Numbered from the stretch's first letter, positions 26,134 to 35,620 are shown. The stretch is 64,000 nt of DNA from an uncultured Alphaproteobacteria bacterium (GCA_902617375.1 CACMWI010000003.1:1-64000); one strand, 5' to 3'. Made by a program: numbers and translations. The notes: generated from the letters alone by a model not told the origin.

Positions 26134-26162
26134 TTTATAGATTAAAACGGTGGATGTAACAA
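26134..26162 (-). promoter_or_regulatory. Promoter for lpxA-lpxI-lpxB, probably leaderless
   Basis: On the minus strand TTGTTA (26162-26157) and TATAAA (26139-26134) are separated by exactly 17 bp. Five bases (26133-26129) lie between the -10 box and the lpxA ATG at 26128, so initiation at the usual distance would fall on or next to the start codon. No Shine-Dalgarno sequence precedes this ATG. The 65-bp gap after fabZ is one of the longer gaps in this block, which supports an internal promoter. Confidence 0.6.
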
Positions 26163-26193
26163 ATAATAAATAATTACAAATTATTACAAGGAA

Positions 26194-26646
26194 TTAAATT
26201 ACAGAGTTTATAATGGCTGATACCTCTGCTTCTGCTACTAATTTTTCATTAACAAAAGAAGTACATTTAAATTTCCAGATATTTTTGACATTTTGTTTTT
26301 TTTCCACTCTGTGAAATAAAGTATCTCCTGGACATACAGGCTTTCTAAATTTAGCTTTATCAACAGTAAGTAAGTATACTGAAATATTTTCTTGATTTTT
26401 TTTAAGACTATACATGACTAGGGTACCAGCAGATTGAGCCATCGATTCAATAATAAGTGCACCAGGCATAACGGACATTGATTCAAAATGACCTTGAAAA
26501 AAATTTTCGTTGAACGTTACATTTTTCACGCCTACTGCACTTTCTTTCGGAATTATATCTATCAGCTTATCAATGAGAAGAAATGGGTATCTATGAGGTA
26601 TTAATTTTTTTATTTCCTCGATATTGAGTTCATTTTTTTTTTTCAT
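26194..26646 (-). CDS. fabZ: 3-hydroxyacyl-ACP dehydratase FabZ
   Basis: A 150-residue hot-dog-fold dehydratase of fatty-acid synthesis. Seen: LIPHRYPFLLIDK near residue 15, and the active site FQGHFESMSVMPGALIIESMAQ with H53 and E67. The usual GHFPxxPVMPG is here GHFESMSVMPG, losing the Pro after GHF but keeping the catalytic pair. An 11-T run (26633-26643, plus strand) encodes its Lys-rich N-terminus. It overlaps lpxD by 17 bp; the pairing with lpx genes is conserved because both pathways use 3-hydroxyacyl-ACP. Confidence 0.94.
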   Translation of the reverse strand: MKKKNELNIEEIKKLIPHRYPFLLIDKLIDIIPKESAVGVKNVTFNENFFQGHFESMSVMPGALIIESMAQSAGTLVMYSLKKNQENISVYLLTVDKAKFRKPVCPGDTLFHRVEKKQNVKNIWKFKCTSFVNEKLVAEAEVSAIINSVI

Positions 26647-27643
26647 TTTGTCTTAAGTTTTTTAAAATAATTGTATTCCTGTGCCAGTCAAATATTTTTT
26701 CAGACGGATAACCAGCAATTACTTCATCATCATCAATATTTTTCATAATTCCTGTTTTTGCAGCAATCTTTACATTGTTTCCAATTTTTAGATGTCCACT
26801 TATGCCAACCTGTCCGCCGATCATAACATTATTTCCAATTGTTGTACTTCCAGAAATTCCAGTCATTGCAGCTATTATACATTTTTGACCTAGCTTTACA
26901 TTGTGTCCTAAATGAACAATATTATCAATCATACAATAATCGTTTATTTCCGTATCACCAATTGAACCCCTGTCAATAGTGGAATTGGCACCTATCTCAA
27001 CATTATTACCGATGATTACTCTACCAAGCTGAGGAATTTTCTTAAAAGAATTTTCGTTCATAATAAATCCAAATCCTTCGCTACCTATTTTTACACCTTG
27101 ATAAATTTTAACATTTTCTCCAATTATTGAAAAATAAATTGATACATTGTCACCTATTAAACAGTTATCACCTATCTTTACGCCAGGCCCAATAATTGAA
27201 TTACAACCGATTTCACAATTATCACCTATACTTGCAGTCTTGTGAATAAAAACATTGGATGACAACCTTACCGATTTACTTAAGTCTTTAATACAATCAT
27301 TTATATCGTAACTAAATTTAGGGTAATCTGCTTCCGGATAAAATAATGATGCAACCTTTGCCATATCAAAATGTGGATTCTCAGAAAAAATAATATTTTT
27401 TTCATTTGTAAGCTGTTTACTATCTTTAATAATAAAAGCCCCAGCCTCTGATTTATTATATATATCTTTATATTTATCAGAAACAAAGCAGATTTCACTT
27501 TGGTCTGCATCATCAATAGGTGCAATATCAGAGATTATTTTTTCTTGATTACCGGTGTATTTTGAATTAAGAAATTCTGATATTTTCCCTAAAGTGAATG
27601 GACCAGCATTTTTATAAAACGTTTTATCAACCAATTGGTTCAA
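26630..27643 (-). CDS. lpxD: UDP-3-O-acylglucosamine N-acyltransferase LpxD
   Basis: A 337-residue enzyme adding the N-linked hydroxyacyl chain in lipid A synthesis. Seen: an N-terminal uridine-binding domain (about 1-110), then hexapeptide-repeat beta-helix (about 115-310) with EIGANSTIDRGSIGDTEI, NIVHLGHNVKLGQ (catalytic His region) and GGQVGISGHLKIG, and a short helical C-terminus ending in Lys. It lies 8 nt downstream of skp and overlaps fabZ by 17 bp, in the common bamA-skp-lpxD-fabZ order. Confidence 0.96.
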   Translation of the reverse strand: MNQLVDKTFYKNAGPFTLGKISEFLNSKYTGNQEKIISDIAPIDDADQSEICFVSDKYKDIYNKSEAGAFIIKDSKQLTNEKNIIFSENPHFDMAKVASLFYPEADYPKFSYDINDCIKDLSKSVRLSSNVFIHKTASIGDNCEIGCNSIIGPGVKIGDNCLIGDNVSIYFSIIGENVKIYQGVKIGSEGFGFIMNENSFKKIPQLGRVIIGNNVEIGANSTIDRGSIGDTEINDYCMIDNIVHLGHNVKLGQKCIIAAMTGISGSTTIGNNVMIGGQVGISGHLKIGNNVKIAAKTGIMKNIDDDEVIAGYPSEKIFDWHRNTIILKNLRQNEKKK

Positions 27644-27651
27644 TCCATATA

Positions 27652-28209
27652 TTATTTATCTAATGAAATTTTTGGTAAAACTTTATTTAGCTCTTTTATA
27701 GCATCATCTGTTAAATCAATATCTTTTCCTACAAGTATAACCTGACTTTTTGCAAGAACTAGATTTAACTGTTTCTTATTTGCAATTATTGACAAAACAT
27801 CAACCAGTGCACCTTGAATTTTACTAGTCGATTTTTCAAATGCAGTTTCAAATTTTTGTGCATCTGCTGCTTGTTTCCCCTTTAGTTCGTTAATTTTTTT
27901 ACCTAAAACCTTGACTTTTTCAGCGTAAGCTTCTTTAGAAAGAATATTTTTTTGCTTCAGAATTTCACTTTCTTCGTCTCTTATTATATCTTCTTGCTTG
28001 GTGAATGTATTTCTGTGCTTTCTTCTTACATCCTCAAATTGATCAACTAAACTTTGGTATGCTTTCGACTGAGCAAGAATTTTTTTCATGTCAACAACCC
28101 CGATACCTGAGTTTATATTTCCTACTGCTTTTTTTGTTTCATTTTTTTCTTGAGCATTTAAATTCATTCCAAGAAAGATAAAACAAAGTAAAATTAAATA
28201 TTTTTTCAT
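27652..28209 (-). CDS. skp: OmpH/Skp-family periplasmic chaperone
   Basis: A 185-residue secreted protein. I start it at ATG 28209 because AGGAG at 28218-28214 is well spaced and the protein then opens with a signal peptide, MKKYLILLCFIFLGMNLNAQ, probably cleaved near residue 20. An in-frame upstream ATG at 28275 would lie inside bamA and hide the signal. The mature part has GIGVVDMKKILAQSKAYQ, a long Lys/Glu-rich coiled-coil region (about 60-130) and an alanine-containing C-terminal part, as in Skp. It follows bamA, whose substrates it escorts across the periplasm. Confidence 0.9.
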   Translation of the reverse strand: MKKYLILLCFIFLGMNLNAQEKNETKKAVGNINSGIGVVDMKKILAQSKAYQSLVDQFEDVRRKHRNTFTKQEDIIRDEESEILKQKNILSKEAYAEKVKVLGKKINELKGKQAADAQKFETAFEKSTSKIQGALVDVLSIIANKKQLNLVLAKSQVILVGKDIDLTDDAIKELNKVLPKISLDK

Positions 28210-28228
28210 ATTGCTCCTTATTTTATAT

Positions 28229-30583
28229 TTAATATGTTGTACCAAAACTAAATCTAAAAATCTCTTTTTTATCATAATTTTCTTTTAAAATTGCTCTAGT
28301 TAAGAAAAATTTGACTGGACCAAAAGGAGAGATCCATGTTAAACCGACACCTGCCGAGGCTCTCAAAGTATTTTCATCCTTGACTGAGCTACCCGAAGAA
28401 TTCACATTGTAAATACTACCAATATCTATAAAAGCTAAACCACTTAATCCAAGGTCATCTGGCAAACCTAGCGGAAAGTTTAATTCATTTCTTGCAACAT
28501 AATATATTTCTCCACCTAGAGCATCACCAGTAGATGTATCCCTTGGGCCTATCCCTAAATTTTTAAAGCCTCTTAATCGATCTCCATTCAGAAAAAATCT
28601 ATCATTAATCTTTACATCCTTAATAGAAGTAATAAACCCGCCCTCAATGAAAGTTCCTAAATATAATCCTCCGCCGTCAGATATTCTATGGAAATTGGTG
28701 AGTTTTAATTCACTAGAGAAATGTTCAGAATCTCCTAATAATCCATAATAGTCTAAATCCAGTCTAATCCTGTATCCATCAGTAGGATTCAACCTATCAT
28801 TTAGTTTGTCATACTGAAAGGCTTGACCAATTATTGAATTTGTTCTTTTGCCTTCCTGTTCTCTAATAAAACGAGAGGTTGAATTATCAATGTCATGAAT
28901 TTTATCTCTTTTTAAAGTGTAACTGGAAATATGCCTAAAATCATCGAACAATTCGTAACCTGCTCTTAATTTAAATCCTATTATGTTATGTTTATACCCA
29001 CTATATGTTTTATTATTTCTTCTTACATTAAATAAGTCTATACCGGCTGCAACATCGGAATCTAAAAAATAAGGATCAGTATAACTCAGGTCAATACTTG
29101 ACCTACGGGTCGAAAGACCAAGGTCTAATGCCAATTCTTTAGCTTGACCAAAAACATTAGATTCTTTTATACCTATATTTCCGAGAGCACCATCTAAAGA
29201 AGAAAATCCTGCACCAACAGAAAATTCACCAGTTGAGCGTTCTGTAACTTCAACATTAATTGAAGACTTGTTAGTTCCTGATAACTCATCAACTTTAAAT
29301 TCCACATTTTCAAAGAGACCTGTTGATCTTACGTTTTTTTCGCTTTGTCTTAATTTTAATGAGTTAAAGGGATCGCCTTCTACTAGTTCCATTTCTCGTC
29401 TAATTACTTTATCTTCAGTTTTAATATTTCCTTTGATATTTATTCGATCCACGTAAATCTTTGAACCCTGGTTGATACTGAAAATTATATTAACTTTATT
29501 TGTTTTTTTTAACTTCCTAATCTTAGGTATCACTTCTACAAAAGCATAACCTATTTCTGATGTTTTTTCATTTATGTTTTGGATTGTTCTGTCTATTTTA
29601 TCGGTGTTATACCAATCACCGGGTTTAATTTCCAATAATGAGGATAGTTTTTGGTTTGATAACTTTCTAATTGAAGATTCAACTTTGACATTATTAATTT
29701 TATATCTATTTCCTTCTGACAAATTAAAATTAACAATAAAATCTTTATTATTTTTCACCAAGCTTGAGTTTGCAGAAATTACATTAAAGTCTATATATCC
29801 ATTTTTATAATAATATTCTTTTAACAAGTCCTTGTCATAATTAACTCTATCTCTGTCGAACCGATCATTTGAACCCCAAAACTCATACCACCTATATTCT
29901 GAAGAAGAAACTACGTCTCTTAATGTTGAGTCTGAAAACACGTTGTTATTTAAAAAATTAATTTTTTTTATTGTCGCTTCTTTTCCCTCGTAAACCTCAA
30001 AAACTAAATTCACTCTATTTTGGTCAAGTTTAATATATTTTGGTTCTACAAAGGTTGAAAAATAACCAGATCTTTTATAGATAGTTTGAATTTTCTTTAC
30101 ATCATTTTTTATTAAATCTGCTGAAAAAACATTTCTAGACCTAGATTCAAGCTCAGCTAAGATTATTTCATCTGAAATTTCTGTATTACCTTCTACAGAT
30201 ATTTGATCGATCAAAGGGTTTTCTTTAACATTAATAAAAACTATATTATCGTTTTTATAAATATTTACGTTTTCGTAATATCCTGTTTTATAAAGATTCT
30301 TAATAGCTATACTAAGATCTTTAGGTTTTGTTTTATTGGAATCAATAAGCGAATCCCTAATTATAACTGACGAATCTAGCCGATTATTACCCTGAACAAC
30401 TATTTGAGTGTTTTTTGGAATAACATTCGGCTTATTTTCAATTAATTTCTCACCTTTATTATAGTATTCATTGTTATAGCTAGAAGAGGGACTTGCAGGG
30501 GAATTATCTTGCGAAAAGGCATCATTTATCAAAAAAAGAAAAGCTAAAAAAGGACAAAAAAAAATTTTTTGATAAATACTCAC
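28229..30583 (-). CDS. bamA: Outer membrane protein assembly factor BamA
   Basis: A 784-residue Omp85 protein. Seen: a signal peptide (about 1-24, ending DAFSQ), about five POTRA domains (about 55-440), and a C-terminal 16-strand barrel with VGAGFSSLDGALGNIGIKE, LSYTDPYF, the L6-loop motif LRGF in GDRLRGFKNLGIGPRD, and an aromatic last strand (FRFSFGTTY). BamA folds outer-membrane proteins. A Ser/Pro/Asn linker (about 28-50) lies between the signal and POTRA1. It is 6 nt after rseP. Confidence 0.96.
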   Translation of the reverse strand: MSIYQKIFFCPFLAFLFLINDAFSQDNSPASPSSSYNNEYYNKGEKLIENKPNVIPKNTQIVVQGNNRLDSSVIIRDSLIDSNKTKPKDLSIAIKNLYKTGYYENVNIYKNDNIVFINVKENPLIDQISVEGNTEISDEIILAELESRSRNVFSADLIKNDVKKIQTIYKRSGYFSTFVEPKYIKLDQNRVNLVFEVYEGKEATIKKINFLNNNVFSDSTLRDVVSSSEYRWYEFWGSNDRFDRDRVNYDKDLLKEYYYKNGYIDFNVISANSSLVKNNKDFIVNFNLSEGNRYKINNVKVESSIRKLSNQKLSSLLEIKPGDWYNTDKIDRTIQNINEKTSEIGYAFVEVIPKIRKLKKTNKVNIIFSINQGSKIYVDRINIKGNIKTEDKVIRREMELVEGDPFNSLKLRQSEKNVRSTGLFENVEFKVDELSGTNKSSINVEVTERSTGEFSVGAGFSSLDGALGNIGIKESNVFGQAKELALDLGLSTRRSSIDLSYTDPYFLDSDVAAGIDLFNVRRNNKTYSGYKHNIIGFKLRAGYELFDDFRHISSYTLKRDKIHDIDNSTSRFIREQEGKRTNSIIGQAFQYDKLNDRLNPTDGYRIRLDLDYYGLLGDSEHFSSELKLTNFHRISDGGGLYLGTFIEGGFITSIKDVKINDRFFLNGDRLRGFKNLGIGPRDTSTGDALGGEIYYVARNELNFPLGLPDDLGLSGLAFIDIGSIYNVNSSGSSVKDENTLRASAGVGLTWISPFGPVKFFLTRAILKENYDKKEIFRFSFGTTY

Positions 30584-30589
30584 TTTTTC

Positions 30590-31639
30590 CTACTTAAAAA
30601 ATCTAAGAATGTCATTATACGTGGCAAAAATCATGAGTGAAATAAGTATAAAAAAACCAAATGTGTGAGCAATTTCAAGGTATTTTCTTTTTAATGGTCC
30701 ACCATTAATGAATTCAATAAAATTCAACAATAGGTGTCCACCATCTAACATAGGAATTGGAAATAAATTTATTAAACCAAGGTTTAGAGAAATTATCATC
30801 ATAAACCACAGTGTACTATGTAAACCTTTACTCCAAAAATCTCCAGATAACTCTGCTATTCGGATTGGACCTCCAAGTTCATCTGTCCCCCTATTACCAG
30901 TGATTATTTCGTACACGCCAACAAGGGTAAGTTTAGTAAAATTATATATTTGAAATAAAGATTCATTTAATGATTCAAGAAAGTTTAACTTTTTATTCTC
31001 TATTTTGCCTCTTATTCCAATTATATTATTAATTACGTTTACTTTCACTTCGGAGACTTTTCCATCTCTGCTAAATAATAAGTTTATTGACTGATTATTT
31101 TTATACTCTATTAACTTCTTTATCTGAGAAAATTTTTCTATTTTATTTCCATCAATTTCAATAATAAGATCACCTTCCTTTAACCCTGAGTTGTAAGCAG
31201 GCATGTCTTTTTCAACATAACTTATTTCAGGCTTATCAATTGAAATGCCGTAAAAAATATTTATAAAAATTAACAATACGAAAGAAAAAATAAAGTTGGC
31301 TGCAGGACCTGCAACAAGAATCATTGATCTTTGGTATATTGTTTTTTCATGGAATGATTGCTCAGGAATTATTTCACTAGAGTTATTTTTTTTTGTACTC
31401 GCTTCATCCAAATCTCCGTGCATTTTTACATAGCCACCAAGAGGAATTAAAGAAAATTTCCATCTAGTTTCATTTTTGTCAGTAAATCCAAATAATTCTT
31501 TTCCGAAACCAATTGAAAAAACTTCAACTTTGACTCCATTTTTGCGAGCAATCAGATAGTGACCAAGTTCATGGACGAAAACTAGTATTGTTAAAATTAT
31601 AACAAATGGAATTAAATTGTTTAAAATTATATCTATCAT
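30590..31639 (-). CDS. rseP: Site-2 zinc metalloprotease RseP
   Basis: A 349-residue intramembrane protease. Seen: the zinc motif HELGH (H23, E24, H27) in the first membrane segment, GFGKELFGF, one PDZ domain (about 120-205; E. coli RseP has two), and the third-ligand region NLFPIPMLDGGHLL. It cleaves anti-sigma factors and remnant signal peptides in relatives. It sits between dxr (8-nt gap) and bamA (6-nt gap), the usual order. Confidence 0.95.
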   Translation of the reverse strand: MIDIILNNLIPFVIILTILVFVHELGHYLIARKNGVKVEVFSIGFGKELFGFTDKNETRWKFSLIPLGGYVKMHGDLDEASTKKNNSSEIIPEQSFHEKTIYQRSMILVAGPAANFIFSFVLLIFINIFYGISIDKPEISYVEKDMPAYNSGLKEGDLIIEIDGNKIEKFSQIKKLIEYKNNQSINLLFSRDGKVSEVKVNVINNIIGIRGKIENKKLNFLESLNESLFQIYNFTKLTLVGVYEIITGNRGTDELGGPIRIAELSGDFWSKGLHSTLWFMMIISLNLGLINLFPIPMLDGGHLLLNFIEFINGGPLKRKYLEIAHTFGFFILISLMIFATYNDILRFFK

Positions 31640-31647
31640 TGCGGTTT

Positions 31648-32808
31648 TTAGTAAGATCCTGACTTTATAATACTATTTGCCAAATCTCTAGAATCTTTAT
31701 CTACTTCAATTACATCTTTTATACTATTGATACTAGATATTGAAGAATTATTTAAAGTTTTTTCTACAACACTTGCTATTGAAAGAAATTTAATTTTCTT
31801 TTCTAAAAATCTTTGAACAGCAATCTCATTTGCTGCATTAAGAATTGTTGGAGCACTTTTTCCAATTTCTAGTGAATTATAGGCAAGTTGTAAACATGGG
31901 TATTTTTTTAAATCAGGTTCAAAAAAAGTAAGTTTTTTTATCTGAGATAAATTTAGTCTTTGAACATCTGTTTTAATTCTTTCGGGATATGCCAATGTAA
32001 AAGATATTGGCGTTCTCATGTCAGGTGTACCCATTTGTGCTAACATTGAACCGTCCATATATTCAACACAAGAATGGATAATAGATTCAGGATGGATTAC
32101 CACATCTATATTTTTTTGGTGAATACCAAAGAGATAAAAAGCTTCGATTAATTCTAAACCTTTATTCATCATAGTTGCTGAATCAATAGAAATTTTTTTC
32201 CCCATAGACCAATTTGGATGCTTAATTGCCTCTCTGGGTGTAACATCTTTAAGTTCATCTATTTTTTTTTTAAAAAAAGGTCCGCCAGAAGCAGTTAATA
32301 TAAGTCTTGAAATTTTCGATTTATTTTTCGAATCTAACACTTGATAAATAGCGTTATGTTCAGAATCAACTGGTAAAATTTTAGCATTATTATTTTTAGC
32401 AAGTGAGGTGACTAAGGATCCAGAACAAACCAAACTTTCTTTATTTGCTAGTGCAATTGATAACCCTTTTTTTAAAGCATAAACGACAGGAAGCAATCCA
32501 GCAGAACCAGTAATTGCAGCCATAACTAGATCCGTATTAAAATCAAGTATTTCTTCATAGGAATTTGAACCGTTGAGTATCTTTAATTTTTTATTTGAAT
32601 TTAAATCAATAAATTTTTTATACGAAGAATTATCATTTATAGAAACAATTTTTGGTTTAAATAATTTAGCTTGCTCAAGGAGCCTTAAATAATTTTTATT
32701 TGCTGTAAGAGCTATAACTTCATATTTGTCTGGATTATGTTTGATTATATCAAGGGTTGATTGTCCTATTGAACCAGTTGAACCAAAAATCGTAATTTTT
32801 TTTTTCAT
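31648..32808 (-). CDS. dxr: 1-deoxy-D-xylulose-5-phosphate reductoisomerase
   Basis: A 386-residue NADPH enzyme making MEP, the committed intermediate of this isoprenoid route. Seen: the nucleotide-binding IFGSTGSIGQSTLDII, LANKESLVCSG, the metal-binding VDSEHNAIYQ, ASGGPF, WSMGKKISIDSATMMNKGLE, and MGTPDMRTPI. Length is typical. It lies just downstream of cdsA and uppS; UppS consumes the prenyl diphosphates that Dxr and IspDF help supply. Confidence 0.97.
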   Translation of the reverse strand: MKKKITIFGSTGSIGQSTLDIIKHNPDKYEVIALTANKNYLRLLEQAKLFKPKIVSINDNSSYKKFIDLNSNKKLKILNGSNSYEEILDFNTDLVMAAITGSAGLLPVVYALKKGLSIALANKESLVCSGSLVTSLAKNNNAKILPVDSEHNAIYQVLDSKNKSKISRLILTASGGPFFKKKIDELKDVTPREAIKHPNWSMGKKISIDSATMMNKGLELIEAFYLFGIHQKNIDVVIHPESIIHSCVEYMDGSMLAQMGTPDMRTPISFTLAYPERIKTDVQRLNLSQIKKLTFFEPDLKKYPCLQLAYNSLEIGKSAPTILNAANEIAVQRFLEKKIKFLSIASVVEKTLNNSSISSINSIKDVIEVDKDSRDLANSIIKSGSY

Positions 32809-32815
32809 ATATTTA

Positions 32816-33652
32816 TTATACTATAAAAAAAAAATTATAATCTAATAACTTAATTATTGAAACAAATATGATTAATGCAACAATACTATCCAATCTGTCT
32901 AATATTCCTCCATGACCTGGAATTAAATTGCTACTATCCTTTACGTAACAATATCTTTTAAATCCTGACTCTATTAAATCACCAACCTGTGAAATAATAG
33001 AAAATACAAATGAAAAAAAAATTATATTTGAAATATTGGAATTTTTAAAAAAAATTATTGTACAAAAAAAAACTGGGACAATGATACCGCCAACAAAACC
33101 TGCCACTGTTTTATTGGGGCTTATGCTTGGCATAATTTTTGGCCCACCAATTAAAGAGCCAAAAAAATATGCAGAAACGTCTACGATCATTGTAAAAAAA
33201 ACAATAAAAAAGATAAAACTCATAAATTCATTACTTTGATTCATTCCATTTAAAAAAATAAATGCAAATGTCACGTATAATAAACAAATTACTTTTACAA
33301 CTGAAATGTATGATAGCTTTAATACGCAAACAAAAATAAGAATAAAACAAAGTATCTGAGGACCTAAGAGTGGAAAATTAAGTAGAAAAACAAAAAAATT
33401 AATTAAACAAATTAAAATTAAATCATATTTTCTAACTTGAAATTTAGATAATAAGAAATTACTACCATCAATTTTTTTATTAATAAAACGTTTAAATTCA
33501 AGCATCCTTAAGATCTCCCAACTTGTCATAAACAATAAGAATTGAGAGAAAATTAAAAAAATAAAATTATTGGAATTAACCATTACAAAGAAAATTATTA
33601 ACATTGCAAAAGATGACAATGTTCTTATCAATAAAGAGTTTTTGTTAATCAC
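32816..33652 (-). CDS. cdsA: Phosphatidate cytidylyltransferase
   Basis: A multi-pass membrane enzyme making CDP-diacylglycerol from phosphatidate and CTP. Seen: many hydrophobic segments and the C-terminal signature SQVGDLIESGFKRYCYVKD, followed by LIPGHGGILDRLDS, which holds the catalytic Asp residues. No ATG is available. I chose GTG 33652 (278 residues), where AAGG inside the uppS end is spaced 7 nt away; a TTG at 33658 or GTG at 33655 are alternatives. It overlaps the uppS stop by about 8 bp. Confidence 0.92.
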   Translation of the reverse strand: MINKNSLLIRTLSSFAMLIIFFVMVNSNNFIFLIFSQFLLFMTSWEILRMLEFKRFINKKIDGSNFLLSKFQVRKYDLILICLINFFVFLLNFPLLGPQILCFILIFVCVLKLSYISVVKVICLLYVTFAFIFLNGMNQSNEFMSFIFFIVFFTMIVDVSAYFFGSLIGGPKIMPSISPNKTVAGFVGGIIVPVFFCTIIFFKNSNISNIIFFSFVFSIISQVGDLIESGFKRYCYVKDSSNLIPGHGGILDRLDSIVALIIFVSIIKLLDYNFFFIV

Positions 33653-34346
33653 CACCAAACCTTCTTTTTCTATTAATATAGTTTTTTAGAGCCAAAACAT
33701 ATTTAGAAGTATTAAACTCAGGCCATAAAGTTTTTGTAAAATAAAGCTCAGAATATGCAACTTGCCAAAGCAAAAAATTAGAAAGCCTCATTTCACCAGA
33801 TGTTCTAATAACAAAATCAGGGTCAGGAATATCTTTAGTCATAAGACTTTTCGTAATATCAAGTTCAGTCAATAGACTTATATTTTTGTTTATTTTTTTA
33901 ATGGAATTTACTATTTCACTTCTTGAGCCATAACTTAATGCCAAAGTAAAATGAAGTTTTTCAAAAGACTTGGTGCGTACTTGCAGATTTTTAAGCTTTG
34001 ATTTAATTTTATAATCGAACTTATCAATTTCTCCAATAAAAGAAAATTTGATTTTTTTTTTTATAAAATTTTCTTCCTCAGAGTCTAGGTAAAAACTTAG
34101 TAAAGTTTGTAAATTTAATATTTCGGCTTTGCTACGACTCCAGTTTTCAGTTGAAAAACTGAAAAAAGTTAAATATTTGATATTAAATTCAAGAGACTTT
34201 GTTACAATTTTTTTTACAATTTCTGAGCCCTTTTTATGACCATCAATAATTTTAAGTTTTTTCTTCTTTGCCCATCTTCTATTCCCATCCATTATGAAAG
34301 CTACATGGTTGGGTAATTGCTTTTTAAAATTTGAATCAAAACACAT
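33645..34346 (-). CDS. uppS: Undecaprenyl diphosphate synthase
   Basis: A 233-residue cis-prenyltransferase that elongates FPP to the undecaprenyl carrier for peptidoglycan and LPS. Seen: HVAFIMDGNRRWAKK with catalytic D20, the FSFSTENW segment, ALSYGSRSEI, and the C-terminal DFVIRTSGEMRLSNFLLWQVAYSE. Length matches the family (about 230-250). Its ATG shares one base with the frr stop (TAATG). Confidence 0.96.
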   Translation of the reverse strand: MCFDSNFKKQLPNHVAFIMDGNRRWAKKKKLKIIDGHKKGSEIVKKIVTKSLEFNIKYLTFFSFSTENWSRSKAEILNLQTLLSFYLDSEEENFIKKKIKFSFIGEIDKFDYKIKSKLKNLQVRTKSFEKLHFTLALSYGSRSEIVNSIKKINKNISLLTELDITKSLMTKDIPDPDFVIRTSGEMRLSNFLLWQVAYSELYFTKTLWPEFNTSKYVLALKNYINRKRRFGGD

Positions 34347-34903
34347 TAAACTTTCAAAATATCCTTTTCCTTTTCTTGAAAAGTATTTTCGATTTTTTCT
34401 ATATATTTGTCAGTAATTTTTTGAATTTTTTCAGAAAATTGAAAACTGTCGTCTTTTGAAATTGATTTTTGTTTTTCTTCATCTTTTATTTTGTCCATTG
34501 CTTCTCTTCTTATATTTCTAACTGTAATTTTTGCTTCCTCAGAATATTTTGATGCAACTTTAACAATTTCATTTCTTCTTTCTTGTGAAAGTTCGGGTAT
34601 AGGAACTCTTATATTATTACCTTCAATCATAGGGTTTAGACCTAACTCTGAGTTTCTTATTGCTTTCTCGGTAGATTGAATTAAGCTTTCATCCCATACT
34701 TGAACTGTTATAAGTCTAGATTCTGGTACACTTATATTAGCAACTTGGTTAATAGGTACCTTGCCACCATAAGCCTCAACAGAAACCGGTTCTAGCAAAG
34801 AAGCTGAAGCTCTTCCTGTTCTTAAACCTAAATATTCTTTTTTAAGATTATTTAAGGTTTTATCCATTTTTTCTTCGTATGAATTAAACTCTATTGTCAT
34901 CAC
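34346..34903 (-). CDS. frr: Ribosome recycling factor
   Basis: A 185-residue, Lys/Glu-rich helical protein that with EF-G splits post-termination ribosomes. Seen: LRTGRASASLLEPVSVEAYGG (split here as LRTGRAS and VEAYGGKVPINQ), NISVPESRLITVQVWDES, and PIPELSQERRNEIVK. Length is the family norm. Two Met codons begin the frame (34903 and 34900); the first forms an ATGA overlap with the pyrH stop. Confidence 0.97.
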   Translation of the reverse strand: MMTIEFNSYEEKMDKTLNNLKKEYLGLRTGRASASLLEPVSVEAYGGKVPINQVANISVPESRLITVQVWDESLIQSTEKAIRNSELGLNPMIEGNNIRVPIPELSQERRNEIVKVASKYSEEAKITVRNIRREAMDKIKDEEKQKSISKDDSFQFSEKIQKITDKYIEKIENTFQEKEKDILKV

Positions 34904-35613
34904 TGAATAAGGGTAAAATTACCTTTGCCATTAACAATATCTTTTAATGAATTATATTCTTGAATTGAAAAAACAAGAATTGGTATTTTGTTTTCCTTTG
35001 CAAGAGATATTGATGAGGTATCCATAATTCTTAAATCATTATTAATAACATAATCATAGCTCAGGTTATATAACTTTTTAGCATTTTTATTTTTTTCTGG
35101 ATCTGAATCATATATTCCATCGACTTTTGTTGCCTTTAAGAGAATATCACATTTTATCTCAGAAGCTCTCAATGCTGCTGCAGTATCAGTAGTAAAATAG
35201 GGATTTCCTGTACCAGCAGCAAAAATTACTATCCTATTCTTTTCGATATGTCTCATTGCCTTTCTTCTTATATAAGATTCACAAACGTTCTCGATCTTCA
35301 AAGCTGATTGAACTCTTGTATCTATCCCTTTTTGTTCTATAGAGTTTTGAAGAATTAATGAATTCATAACTGTTGCCATCATACCAGTATAATCTGCAGA
35401 AGAACGATCCATACCTTTTGAAGAGGCAGATATGCCTCTAAATATATTTCCTCCGCCAACAACTATAGAAACTTTGATTCCCTTTTTAAAAACGTAAATG
35501 ATTTGATCTGTAATTGCATTTATTGTGTTTAAATCTATTCCGAAATCTTGATCTCCCATTAATGCTTCGCCTGAGAGTTTGAGCATAATGTGTTTATAGC
35601 CAAATTTTTTCAA
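34900..35613 (-). CDS. pyrH: Uridylate kinase
   Basis: A 237-residue amino-acid-kinase-fold enzyme phosphorylating UMP to UDP. Seen: MLKLSGEALMGDQDFGID, VVGGGNIFRG, DYTGMMATVMNSL, FAAGTGNPYFTTDTAAALRA and LLKATKVDGIYDSDP. It lies 7 nt after tsf and overlaps frr by 4 bp. UDP formed here feeds CTP (PyrG) and UDP-GlcNAc for lipid A. Confidence 0.97.
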   Translation of the reverse strand: MKKFGYKHIMLKLSGEALMGDQDFGIDLNTINAITDQIIYVFKKGIKVSIVVGGGNIFRGISASSKGMDRSSADYTGMMATVMNSLILQNSIEQKGIDTRVQSALKIENVCESYIRRKAMRHIEKNRIVIFAAGTGNPYFTTDTAAALRASEIKCDILLKATKVDGIYDSDPEKNKNAKKLYNLSYDYVINNDLRIMDTSSISLAKENKIPILVFSIQEYNSLKDIVNGKGNFTLIQ

Positions 35614-35620
35614 AACAAAA

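Noticed and set aside
26140-26193. TTGTAAT-like near-repeats in the gap before lpxA as regulatory iterons
   Set aside because: The copies are imperfect, unevenly spaced and of the kind AT-rich DNA produces by chance.
28207-28275. A longer Skp start at 28275
   Set aside because: It would put 22 extra residues before a textbook signal peptide and lie inside bamA; the AGGAG site fits the ATG at 28209.
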